Positions 24,335 to 31,792 of a stretch of 64,000 bases of DNA are shown one piece after another (positions within the stretch are counted from its first letter, which is position 1; each line of letters begins with the position of its first letter). A model generated the notes under the pieces. The model did not search any database. It had not been told where the DNA came from and saw only the letters and a program-made list of their open reading frames with translations. The position numbers and the translations under genes are program-made. This DNA comes from Tumebacillus avium (lineage in GTDB: Bacteria > Bacillota > Bacilli > Tumebacillales > Tumebacillaceae), in the NCBI RefSeq assembly GCF_002162355.1, contig NZ_CP021434.1, positions 3,096,001 through 3,160,000 of the forward strand, read 5' to 3'.

Positions 24335-24421
24335 AAGGACGCCAGCCTGCTTGGGTGGTCGGGTCCGGGCGGGAGGGTTTATAATGGGGAAAGAATTGAC
24401 AGTTAGCGGGAGTTGTTGACA

Positions 24422-25052
24422 ATGGGGTCGAGAATGATGCACGTATGGGTCGCGTATGCGACCGGGCGCAGGCTTGGGGTGGATGACTTCCCGCGCTTTT
24501 TGCTGGGGGGCATCGCGCCGGATGCACATCATGTGATGCAGGAACCGAAGGATGCGTCGCATTTTTTACGATGGGATGAGGCGTTGCAGCGCAAGTATGT
24601 GGATGTGGAGCGCTTTGCTGAGAAGTATGCGGACTCGGCTGGAGATGATTATTATCGGGGATATTTGACGCATTTGATCGCCGATGATGTGTGGCTGACG
24701 ACGGTGTTTGAACGGCATGTTTTGTATGCCGGCAAGGAGGAGCGGGAGCGGATTCTGCCCGCGTATTACGCGGACTTCCGCACACTGAACGGTCTGTTGA
24801 TCGAACGCTATGGGGCTCAGGACGCTCTGGTTGAGCTGCTGCAAGCAGGCAGGCAGCGGGCTGGAGATCGATGAAGTGGCGTTTGAGGCGGTGCTGCGAT
24901 TGAAGGAGGAAGTCAGGCAGGATTATGCGTATGCGCCTGAGGATCTGGAGACGCCGCTGCAACTGTTCAGCTTGGAGGAGATTGTGGAGTATCTGGAAGC
25001 ATCGATCGACCGGGCTGTGGTTCGGCTGGAAACTGGAAGTCCCGTTCGCTAG
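24422..25052 (+). pseudogene. Zinc-dependent phospholipase C-like protein, frameshifted in a GCAG repeat
   Basis: Frame 1 from ATG 24422 (GGGAG nine bases upstream) encodes H-V-W-V-A-Y-A-T-G-R-R-L...F-L-L-G-G-I-A-P-D-A-H-H...A-S-H-F and H-L-I-A-D-D, the His/Asp pattern of zinc-dependent phospholipase C-like proteins. It ends early at TGA 24872-24874. The missing C-terminus (G-L-E-I-D-E-V-A-F-E-A-V-L-R-L-K) continues in another frame to 25052. The switch occurs in three copies of GCAG (24845-24856); two copies would restore one frame of ~208 residues. It is either decayed, phase variable, or a sequencing artefact. Confidence 0.75.
24845..24856 (+). repeat. GCAG x3 tetranucleotide repeat at the frameshift
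   Basis: Three tandem GCAG units lie inside the phospholipase-like gene at the exact point where its reading frame breaks. Loss of one unit restores the full-length frame. Confidence 0.85.
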
Positions 25053-25068
25053 AGAACGGGACTTTTAT
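25037..25068 (+). terminator. Intrinsic terminator
   Basis: AAGTCCCGTTC (25037-25047) pairs with GAACGGGACTT (25054-25064), then TTATTTTT. The stop TAG (25050-25052) is in the loop. Confidence 0.88.
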
Positions 25069-25205
25069 TTTTGATTTGATTTGTCGAGTTTTGTATTTAA
25101 ATATATGTCGCAATATTATAAAAATAATATGGACAAGATAACATTTATATGATAAATTTTTGATCACAAATATAAATAACCTATAGAAAAAGGGAGGCAA
25201 CATCC

Positions 25206-25778
25206 ATGCTGAGCAAAAAGTTTGTTGGCGTCACTTTGGCTGTCGGCATGCTCGCGTTCACTTCGGGCGCAGCAGTCGCAGCGCTGTCGGGCAGCTCCGC
25301 ATTTTTCGGGGGCGGCTTGACCGCAGCGAAGATCGGGAACATGTCGTACTGGGAGAGCTCGACCGTTTCTGCAAACGGGTACGCAACGTACGCGTCTGAC
25401 GCACGCAATGACTGGCAGGGCATCTCGAATGCAGATGTCGATTATTCGAACGCATCCTCCGAATCCACTGCGACGATCCGCTCGTACGCAGGCAACTACG
25501 GCCTCGACTATGCGGGGCGCATCGTGCCTTACTCCGGCGGTCGGGAAGCATCGACGAACTCGACGTGGGATATGGTGCAGATCATCCTGAACGACTACTA
25601 CATGGACAGCTACGGCTACTCGAACGCGAACCGTCACAAGACGACGATCCACGAGTTTGGCCACTCGCTGGGGCTGGTGCATCAGGACAGCGCGACCGAT
25701 TCGGTCATGAAACAAGGGCTGTACACGTACACCAACCCGACGAGCCTCGACGTGAGCAACATCCAGTGGAAGTACTAG
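25206..25778 (+). CDS. Secreted matrixin-like zinc metalloprotease
   Basis: A 190-residue protein with a Sec signal peptide (cleavage near A-V-A-A, residue ~25) and a compact metzincin domain. H-E-F-G-H-S-L-G-L-V-H at residues ~144-154 is the full HExxHxxGxxH zinc site, and the Met-turn D-S-V-M-K-Q-G follows ~12 residues later. The mature domain is ~165 residues with no prodomain, so latency must come from elsewhere. ATG 25206 is preceded by GGGAGGC. The ~135 bases upstream are very AT-rich and likely hold its promoter. It is followed 20 bases later by another secreted protein. Confidence 0.88.
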   Translation: MLSKKFVGVTLAVGMLAFTSGAAVAALSGSSAFFGGGLTAAKIGNMSYWESSTVSANGYATYASDARNDWQGISNADVDYSNASSESTATIRSYAGNYGLDYAGRIVPYSGGREASTNSTWDMVQIILNDYYMDSYGYSNANRHKTTIHEFGHSLGLVHQDSATDSVMKQGLYTYTNPTSLDVSNIQWKY

Positions 25779-25798
25779 GATAAAGGAGGAGAGCGAAG

Positions 25799-26371
25799 AT
25801 GAAAAAAGCAGCAATCGCAACGGTTACAGCGCTCGTGATGGCGCTTGGCGGATATACGACCGTGTCCGGCTTTGACAAGGATGTGCAGTTGGCGATCCAC
25901 GAAGCGGACTACGTGGCGTTTGACACGGTGGCCGACATCGAGCAACATTCCGACCTGATCGTGCAGGTCGAGTTCACCGGCGACCGCACGCTGAAGCAAT
26001 GGGATGTGGAGAAGGCGTCCGAGTCGAAAGTGCAGATCAACAAGGTCTACAAAGGCAGCCTGAACAAAGGCGACGTGATCTCGGTCTATGAGGCCGGCTA
26101 TCAGGCGGACGACAACACGGTCGTCTCGGTGGAAGGCTATAACCTGATGAGCGAAAAGGGCAAATACGTCCTCTTCCTCCGTCCGTTCACCGACGGCAAC
26201 TACATCATCGTCGGCATGTACCAAGGCAAATACGACCTGAACACGAAAGCGCTCGCCAAGGAAGCGGAGCAAAACGCAACGTACACCGACCTCAAACATC
26301 AGGAGTACTTCGGCGACCGCACGGCAGCGTTTAACAAGCTGAAAAAAGAAGTGCTTGCCAAATACAACTAA
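25799..26371 (+). CDS. Secreted protein encoded next to the metalloprotease
   Basis: A 190-residue protein with a signal peptide (M-K-K-A-A-I-A-T-V...; mature end probably near residue 24). The mature part is acidic and beta-rich: S-D-L-I-V-Q-V-E-F-T-G, V-Q-I-N-K-V-Y-K-G-S-L-N-K-G-D-V-I-S-V-Y-E-A-G and K-Y-V-L-F-L-R-P-F. This pattern resembles a small beta-barrel seen in other secreted Bacilli proteins of unknown function. AAAGGAGGAG precedes ATG 25799, in operon with the protease. It could be a partner, inhibitor or substrate of the protease; that is inference. Confidence 0.75.
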   Translation: MKKAAIATVTALVMALGGYTTVSGFDKDVQLAIHEADYVAFDTVADIEQHSDLIVQVEFTGDRTLKQWDVEKASESKVQINKVYKGSLNKGDVISVYEAGYQADDNTVVSVEGYNLMSEKGKYVLFLRPFTDGNYIIVGMYQGKYDLNTKALAKEAEQNATYTDLKHQEYFGDRTAAFNKLKKEVLAKYN

Positions 26372-26381
26372 TTCAATGCGG

Positions 26382-26415
26382 AAAAAGCCGCCCGGGCACA
26401 TCCGGGCGGCTTTTT
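26382..26415. terminator. Bidirectional intrinsic terminator
   Basis: AAAAAGCCGCCCGG (26382-26395) pairs with CCGGGCGGCTTTTT (26402-26415) around a six-base loop, between convergent genes. Confidence 0.92.
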
Positions 26416-26443
26416 CAGGCTGTTACATGGGATCGTTTCTTGG

Positions 26444-27982
26444 TTACCCTTCTTTTTGCTCGTGCTCGAGAAGCATACGGTCTAACATCTTGCGGCGCTC
26501 GCGCTCTTTTTTCCTGTACTCGCGTGCCTCTTCTTCCAGCGCTTTCAGCAGTGACCAGCACATCAGCACCATGATGATCGCAAACGGCAGCGCCATTACG
26601 ATCGAGGCGGTCTGCAAGGCGCTTAATCCGCCGCTGTACAAGAGGACCATTGCGATCGAAGACTGCAAAATGCCCCAGGTCAATTTGACTTTGGCGGAAG
26701 GGTTGAGATCGCCGTCCGAAGAGAGCATGCCCAGCACAAAAGTTGCCGAGTCGGCCGACGTGATAAAAAAGGTGATGATCAACAGCGTGGCCAGCCCGGC
26801 CAGGATCGTCCCAAACGGCAGGTGGTGCAGCGTTGAGAACAAGGCGGCCGTCGTGTCGGCCTGCACCGCTTCGGCGATCGGATGGCCGCGGAAGATCTCG
26901 AACTCCAGCGCCGTGCCGCCAAAGACGGAGAACCAGATGAAACTGAGCAGGCTCGGCACCAGCAGCACGCCGATCACAAATTCGCGGATGGTGCGCCCTT
27001 TGGAAACACGGGCGATAAACATGCCGACAAATGGCGCCCAGGCGATCCACCAGGCCCAGTAAAAGAGCGTCCAGCCTTGAATCCAGGTGCCTGGCGAAAA
27101 CGGGGTCAGGCGCAGGCTCATCTGGATCAGGTTCTGCAGATAGCTCCCCAGCGTCGTGGTGAAGGTGTCAAAAATGAAGAAGGTCGGGCCCAAGAACAGC
27201 GTGAACAACAGCAGGGCGAGCGCCACGACCAGGTTCAAGTTGCTCAGCGTTTTGATGCCGCGGTCGAGTCCGGTCGAGGCGGAGAGCATGTACAAGACGG
27301 TGATCGCCACAATGATGATCGCCTGCACCGTGAAGGTGCCGGGCAGGTCGAACAGGTAGCTCAAGCCCCCGTTGATCTGCAGCACGCCAAAGCCAAGCGA
27401 AGTTGCCACCCCAAAGGCGGTGGCGAAAATCGCCAGCACGTCGATCGTTTTGCCGATCGGCCCGTTGACCCGTTCGCCGAGCAGCGGGTAAAACGTGGCG
27501 CTGATCAGCCCTTTTGCCCCTTTGCGGAATTTGAAATAGGCGAGTGACAGTGCGATCACCGCATAGATCGCCCATGGGTGCAGCCCCCAGTGGAAAAACG
27601 CATAGCGCATCGCGGCGCGGGCCGCATCGACCGAACTGCCTTGAATTTCCTGCGGCGGGTTGATGTAGTGGCTGACCGGTTCGGCAACGCCCCAGAACAC
27701 CAGACCGATCCCCATCCCGGCGGAAAACAGCATGGCAAACCACGTCAGGTTGCTGTATTCCGGCTCGTCATCGTCATCGCCGAGCTTGATGTGACCGAAT
27801 TTGCTGAACGCGATGAAAAAGGCGAAAAGCAGAAAACAAAAGGTGACGATCAGATAGAACCAGCCAAATTTTTCGGTGGTGAAGTTGAGCATAGCGGTTG
27901 TCGTGTCAGCCAGTGTAGACGGGGAGACTGCGCCCCAGAGCACAAAGAGCAGCACGACGATGATAGCGATCCAAAAGACCAT
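26444..27982 (-). CDS. BCCT-family glycine betaine/choline transporter
   Basis: A 512-residue inner-membrane protein with twelve helices. Characteristic segments are G-M-G-I-G-L-V-F-W-G-V-A-E-P near residue 95, F-F-H-W-G-L-H-P-W-A near 135, the Trp-rich F-Y-W-A-W-W-I-A-W-A-P-F-V-G-M-F-I-A-R-V-S-K-G-R-T near 310 and a charged C-tail. BCCT carriers take up betaine, carnitine or choline, usually with sodium, for osmoprotection; the charged tail often senses osmotic stress. ATG 27982 lies eight bases after GGAGG; the longer open frame upstream runs over the neighbouring gene on the other strand. Confidence 0.93.
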   Translation of the reverse strand: MVFWIAIIVVLLFVLWGAVSPSTLADTTTAMLNFTTEKFGWFYLIVTFCFLLFAFFIAFSKFGHIKLGDDDDEPEYSNLTWFAMLFSAGMGIGLVFWGVAEPVSHYINPPQEIQGSSVDAARAAMRYAFFHWGLHPWAIYAVIALSLAYFKFRKGAKGLISATFYPLLGERVNGPIGKTIDVLAIFATAFGVATSLGFGVLQINGGLSYLFDLPGTFTVQAIIIVAITVLYMLSASTGLDRGIKTLSNLNLVVALALLLFTLFLGPTFFIFDTFTTTLGSYLQNLIQMSLRLTPFSPGTWIQGWTLFYWAWWIAWAPFVGMFIARVSKGRTIREFVIGVLLVPSLLSFIWFSVFGGTALEFEIFRGHPIAEAVQADTTAALFSTLHHLPFGTILAGLATLLIITFFITSADSATFVLGMLSSDGDLNPSAKVKLTWGILQSSIAMVLLYSGGLSALQTASIVMALPFAIIMVLMCWSLLKALEEEAREYRKKERERRKMLDRMLLEHEQKEG

Positions 27983-28087
27983 TGGCAAACCTCCACAAAG
28001 ATCGGAACTTAATGTAAGTATGACCTGTAAAAGACCTGCTATTCGTGGGATAATAAAAGCACTACGGATGCGGGAAGGGGCACGGAG

Positions 28088-28483
28088 ATGGACATTGGGA
28101 AGATCATCCGCGACAACCTGATCGATTATGCGTTGAAAGAACGGGACTTTGCCTACGCACAAGACGTGCTGGCCTGCGATTTTGCTGTGGATGCGCCGGA
28201 GCATGAGGATAACCGGTTTCATTTTGAAGTGGTGGCCATCGAAGAGATCGACCGGCTTGCGGCGGACGGCTGTGCCTTGGTGTTTGACGGGCTGGAGCTG
28301 GCCGGGGAGGACGATGCGTATTACCTCGGTTTTATCGATGATGAAAATACCGGGCTGGGCCTGCTTGTGCCGGCTAAAGAGTATACAGAATACAGCCGCA
28401 CCGCGAAACGGCGCGTGATGAACCGCCGCAAGCTGCACGAACTGTGCGCTTACTCCAAGCAGTGCGGGCTGAATAAGTGGTAA
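28088..28483 (+). CDS. Hypothetical protein
   Basis: A 131-residue soluble protein, acidic in the first 90 residues and basic in the last 40 (Y-S-R-T-A-K-R-R-V-M-N-R-R-K-L). It holds three cysteines, one as A-Y-S-K-Q-C-G. GGGAAGGGGCACGGAG precedes ATG 28088. I recognise no family. It is 28 bases upstream of the acetyltransferase gene and probably cotranscribed. Confidence 0.65.
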   Translation: MDIGKIIRDNLIDYALKERDFAYAQDVLACDFAVDAPEHEDNRFHFEVVAIEEIDRLAADGCALVFDGLELAGEDDAYYLGFIDDENTGLGLLVPAKEYTEYSRTAKRRVMNRRKLHELCAYSKQCGLNKW

Positions 28484-28511
28484 TCGGAAAAAGGAGCTGT
28501 CTCTGCCGGAT

Positions 28512-29684
28512 ATGAAGATTCGTTCGATTGAGAAACACGAGATTCCACGCCTACTGGAACTGATCCGTGAAGCGTTTACGTTTTACGGCAAGGACCCCGA
28601 GCCTGAAAACGGCCAGGTGCATGTGGAAACGTTTGAAGAAGTGTACGCACGGGAAGACCTTGACCCGGAGCTGATCATCGTGGCTGAAATGGAAGGTCAA
28701 CTGGTCTCGATGTGCAGCTTGCTGCCCAAGCGCCTGCGCTTTGCGGGCAAGGAGTTGACGACGGCGGTGCTGTCTCCGGTCGGCACGCTGCCCGGATACC
28801 GGGGCCAAGGGCTGGCGGAGCAGGTGATTTTGTTTGCGCTGGAACGGGCGAAAGCGAAAGGATATGCGCTGTCCCATGTGCTGGGGCATCCCACGTATTA
28901 TCCGCGGGTCGGCTATGTGCCGGTGTTTCCATTTCATTATGTAGAAACGAACGCAGTGGCGGCCGATGATTCGAAAGCCGCAACGTCGCGTCCTGCCGCC
29001 GCCGGGGATCTTCCGCAGCTGATGGCGCTCTATGAAGGGGAGCATCGGCACCACCTGATGAACCCGGTGCGCACGATCGAATGGTGGCAAAGGGAGCTCA
29101 GTGCGCGCGCTGGCACCCGGCATAGTTTTGTCGTCAAAGAACTGGCCGACTTGCGCGTGTTTACGGCAGGGGAGGCGATCATCGGGTATGCCATTCTCGC
29201 GGAGGCGCAGGACGCGTTGATCATCGCCGAGTGCAGTCTGGCTGCCTCCGAGCATGTGGAGAGCGTCTGGCACGCGCTGCTGCAGGAAGCGGCCCGCCGC
29301 CGGAAATCGAAACTCAAAGGCCCGTACAAAAATCTCCCCCGCCTGGCTGCCGACCTGCGCAAACGCGGCGCGGAAGAGATCTCGTATGCCCCGTCCGCCT
29401 GGATGATGCAGGTGCTCGATTGGGATGTTGTGCTGTCCGCCTATGCGGGACAGGCGAACCTTGCAAAAGTGACCGGGATTCCGCTGCGGCTGGCCTATCG
29501 GGACGGGAACCTGCAGGTGGACTGGGGCGAACGTTCGACGCGGACGGCGCTGTCACCGGCCGCGCTCACGCAGTTGCTGATGGGGACGTTTGCGCCTGAA
29601 GAGCTGACCGAGTTTGATGACCTGCTGGCATTGATCTTCAAGAAGGACATTCCCTATTTCAACCACAATGAGACGCTGCAATAA
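28512..29684 (+). CDS. Eis-like GNAT N-acetyltransferase
   Basis: A 390-residue protein with the Eis layout: an N-terminal GNAT domain with the acetyl-CoA loop S-P-V-G-T-L-P-G-Y-R-G-Q-G-L-A near residue 98, a second GNAT-like domain, and a C-terminal sterol-carrier-like domain ending in K-D-I-P-Y-F-N-H-N. Such enzymes acetylate amines on small molecules or proteins. ATG 28512 is 14-15 bases after AAGGAG; an in-frame CTG at 28503 has better spacing and may be the true start. A hairpin terminator follows. Confidence 0.87.
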   Translation: MKIRSIEKHEIPRLLELIREAFTFYGKDPEPENGQVHVETFEEVYAREDLDPELIIVAEMEGQLVSMCSLLPKRLRFAGKELTTAVLSPVGTLPGYRGQGLAEQVILFALERAKAKGYALSHVLGHPTYYPRVGYVPVFPFHYVETNAVAADDSKAATSRPAAAGDLPQLMALYEGEHRHHLMNPVRTIEWWQRELSARAGTRHSFVVKELADLRVFTAGEAIIGYAILAEAQDALIIAECSLAASEHVESVWHALLQEAARRRKSKLKGPYKNLPRLAADLRKRGAEEISYAPSAWMMQVLDWDVVLSAYAGQANLAKVTGIPLRLAYRDGNLQVDWGERSTRTALSPAALTQLLMGTFAPEELTEFDDLLALIFKKDIPYFNHNETLQ

Positions 29685-29720
29685 AAAAGCACCTGCCAGT
29701 ACTGGCAGGTGCTTTTTCTT
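29685..29720 (+). terminator. Intrinsic terminator
   Basis: AAAAGCACCTGCCAG pairs with CTGGCAGGTGCTTTT over 15 bp with a minimal loop at the centre of symmetry, then TTCTT. Confidence 0.88.
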
Positions 29721-29725
29721 CCGGA

Positions 29726-29863
29726 TTAACGGCAGCGCACGATAAAGATACGGCGACCGCAGCGGATGACTGTGGATTGACCTTCCCGAAGGTTGATCAC
29801 AATAATACGACGGCGGCGGCGATTGTCATCACTGCCGCGCCCGCGACCACGTCCACGACCCAT
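29726..29863 (-). CDS. Small arginine-rich protein (45 residues)
   Basis: A short minus-strand gene starts at ATG 29863, seven bases after GGGGGG, and ends at TAA 29726-29728. It encodes a GRGRGRGRG start, a run of five arginines and then I-I-V-I-N-L-R-E-G-Q-S-T-V-I-R-C-G-R-R-I. The second half looks like a small beta-hairpin with two cysteines. The charge suggests binding to nucleic acid or polyphosphate/teichoic acid. The clear ribosome site and the lack of any competing gene support it. Confidence 0.65.
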   Translation of the reverse strand: MGRGRGRGRGSDDNRRRRRIIVINLREGQSTVIRCGRRIFIVRCR

Positions 29864-29884
29864 GAGCTGTCCCCCCTTTCAGAG

Positions 29885-29906
29885 CTTTACATTATCCTAT
29901 GTAAAG
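29885..29906. promoter_or_regulatory. Palindrome upstream of the Arg-rich gene
   Basis: CTTTACAT-TATCCT-ATGTAAAG is a perfect 8-bp inverted repeat, 22 bases upstream of the Arg-rich start. It could be an operator for that gene. The rest of 29907-30067 shows no gene. Confidence 0.45.
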
Positions 29907-30067
29907 GGTCGTCCCATGGAAAGGGACAGACTACCTCTGAAAAACGACCAATTTCCCACCCGTAAAAAGCGGCGCTGTGACGTTGGCCTCATTTTGCCGC
30001 CAGCGTGCAACTTCTGCGGTCGGCGCATCGTCTTACAGGTACACAACTGGATTGGAGATGATCAGCT

Positions 30068-30592
30068 TTGAACAAACGGATGCTCCTGGGAGCGCTATTG
30101 ATCGGTGCAAGTCTTATGGTGACGGCGTGCGGTTCGTCGCAGCAGCCGTCTTCCGGTTCGCAGACGCCGCCCTCAGCTAACCGTGGCGAAACTCCGGAGG
30201 CCAGCCAGGTCGAAGTCACCGTCTATCGCGGCAACCAGGACGGCACGGCGATCATCAAAGAAAAAGCGTCGATCTCCAAGATCGAGGATACAGAGAAGAA
30301 GATGGACGCCCTGTTCAGCCTGCTCAAGGAAAAAGGCAAAGACACCGCCCCGTCCGTCCCGCAAAAGGTGCAGCTGAACAGCGCGGCGCTCGCAGGCGGC
30401 GTGCTGACACTCGATGTGAGCCAAGACGTGCAGAGCATGAGCTCGACCGAGGAGCTGATGTTCCTCAAAGCGCTGCCGGCCACCGTCTTTGATAATTTCC
30501 CGGACGTGACCACGATCAAATTTACGATCAACGGCGAGGCGGCCGAAGCGCTGAGCCAAACCGATGTCTCGAAAGGCATCAACAGACCGTAA
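30068..30592 (+). CDS. GerMN-domain lipoprotein
   Basis: A 174-residue lipoprotein. The signal peptide ends in a lipobox L-M-V-T-A-C-G with the lipidated Cys near residue 21, followed by a Ser/Gln/Pro-rich linker. Residues ~50-170 form a GerMN domain (V-E-V-T-V-Y-R-G-N-Q-D-G...L-D-V-S-Q-D-V-Q...T-T-I-K-F-T-I-N-G). GerMN domains occur in GerM and other sporulation or cell-envelope proteins and probably mediate protein interaction in the wall. The start is TTG 30068 after TTGGAGATG. It is a single gene behind a ~200-bp gap. Confidence 0.85.
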   Translation: MNKRMLLGALLIGASLMVTACGSSQQPSSGSQTPPSANRGETPEASQVEVTVYRGNQDGTAIIKEKASISKIEDTEKKMDALFSLLKEKGKDTAPSVPQKVQLNSAALAGGVLTLDVSQDVQSMSSTEELMFLKALPATVFDNFPDVTTIKFTINGEAAEALSQTDVSKGINRP

Positions 30593-30608
30593 TCGCATCT
30601 GCCCGAAA

Positions 30609-30640
30609 AAAAGAGACCTCAGGTGAGGTCTCTTTTGCTT
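30609..30640. terminator. Intrinsic terminator between convergent genes
   Basis: AAAAGAGACCTCA (30609-30621) pairs with TGAGGTCTCTTTT (30624-30636), then GCTTT. The same hairpin overlaps the end of the minus-strand acyltransferase gene. Confidence 0.88.
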
Positions 30641-31680
30641 TCCTTTGGCTTGCCTGTGTAAACACCGCCGAAATAGGTGGTCAGCGGGATGCGGGAGCCG
30701 ATCCAGGTCAGTCCGCACGTGAGCAGGGTGATCAGCACGTAGAGTGAAATCATGCCGAGGTTGCCTTCGAACAGGCCGCCGTAGCCGTATTTTTTCAGCT
30801 GGTTGCCCAGCAGGTTGAGCACCAGCGGGTGGAGCAGGAAGATCAGGAAGGACTGCGCAGACAGCCAATCGAGCAGTTTGCCGAAGCGGCTCTTGGTGTC
30901 AACAAAACGCAGGGCGGCGACATAGAAGAACAGGAAGGACAAGATCGTGTACAGCATGACGCTGGGCTTGATCGAGTAGGCCCACTTTTTCGTGAAGTAG
31001 CCGTCGAGGAAGAGCACAGCCAACGATCCGAGCCACAAGAGGCCGACCCAGACGCTGTTGCTTTGCAGTTTCGGCTTCCAGTCCGCGCGGTTCCTCGCGA
31101 AATACATGCCAAACACGAAGTAGAAGACCCAGAACGGGAAGGATGTGAAGCGCCAGCCGGTGTCCCAGCCCATGTAGAGCGACGTTTGCGCGTACAGGGT
31201 GAGCAGGAACGTCCCGCCGAGCAGCCAGAAGGGCTTGCGGTTCATCGCGTCGCGCAAAAGCGGGTAGAGCAGGTAGAGCTGGAACGTGATGATCAGGAAA
31301 TACAGGTGGTAAAACGCCGTTCCGTAATACAGATGGTCGAGCGTCGGCCCCCACAGGCGCGGGATGCCTTCGACGCCGTTGTCGCGCAGGAACTGGCGGG
31401 CGATGTACAAGACGTACAAGAGCGTCCAGAGTACATAAGGAATCAGCACTTTGCCGATCCGTTTGCGCTGGAACTGGAGATAGGACAGGCGCGGCCGGCC
31501 CATTTCGATGTTATAGAGCACAAATCCGGATAAGATGATAAAGAGCGGCACCGCATACCGCATGATCTCATTCCACGCCCGGCCAAGCGCCGTGTCGGTC
31601 ACGTAGCTGGCCGTGATGTGGATGGCGATCACCGAAAGCGCGGCGATGGCGCGGATGAAGTCGATTTCACGCAAACGCAT
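30619..31680 (-). CDS. Acyltransferase-3 family membrane protein (OafA/WecH-like)
   Basis: A 353-residue inner-membrane protein with ten helices. The family start M-R-L-R-E-I-D-F-I-R-A-I-A-A-L-S-V-I-A-I-H contains the conserved R and the catalytic-type H (residue 21), and helix two carries V-P-L-F-I-I-L-S-G-F-V-L. These enzymes acetylate sugars of surface polymers using a cytoplasmic acyl donor. The substrate could be a wall or S-layer-associated polysaccharide, given the SLH gene directly upstream. ATG 31680 follows AAAGGTGAC. Confidence 0.9.
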   Translation of the reverse strand: MRLREIDFIRAIAALSVIAIHITASYVTDTALGRAWNEIMRYAVPLFIILSGFVLYNIEMGRPRLSYLQFQRKRIGKVLIPYVLWTLLYVLYIARQFLRDNGVEGIPRLWGPTLDHLYYGTAFYHLYFLIITFQLYLLYPLLRDAMNRKPFWLLGGTFLLTLYAQTSLYMGWDTGWRFTSFPFWVFYFVFGMYFARNRADWKPKLQSNSVWVGLLWLGSLAVLFLDGYFTKKWAYSIKPSVMLYTILSFLFFYVAALRFVDTKSRFGKLLDWLSAQSFLIFLLHPLVLNLLGNQLKKYGYGGLFEGNLGMISLYVLITLLTCGLTWIGSRIPLTTYFGGVYTGKPKESKRDLT

Positions 31681-31752
31681 GTGTGGCAGTCACCTTTCCT
31701 GTCCAAAAGAAGTCATCAAGAATCGCAGTTTATTATACCAGCAAATCACACA

Positions 31753-31781
31753 AAAAGGGCTGGCAGAACCAGCCCTTTTGA
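31753..31781 (-). terminator. Intrinsic terminator of the SLH gene
   Basis: AAAAGGGCTGG (31753-31763) and CCAGCCCTTTT (31769-31779) around a five-base loop, downstream of the minus-strand SLH gene. Confidence 0.88.
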
Positions 31782-31792
31782 GAGTCGTGCGA

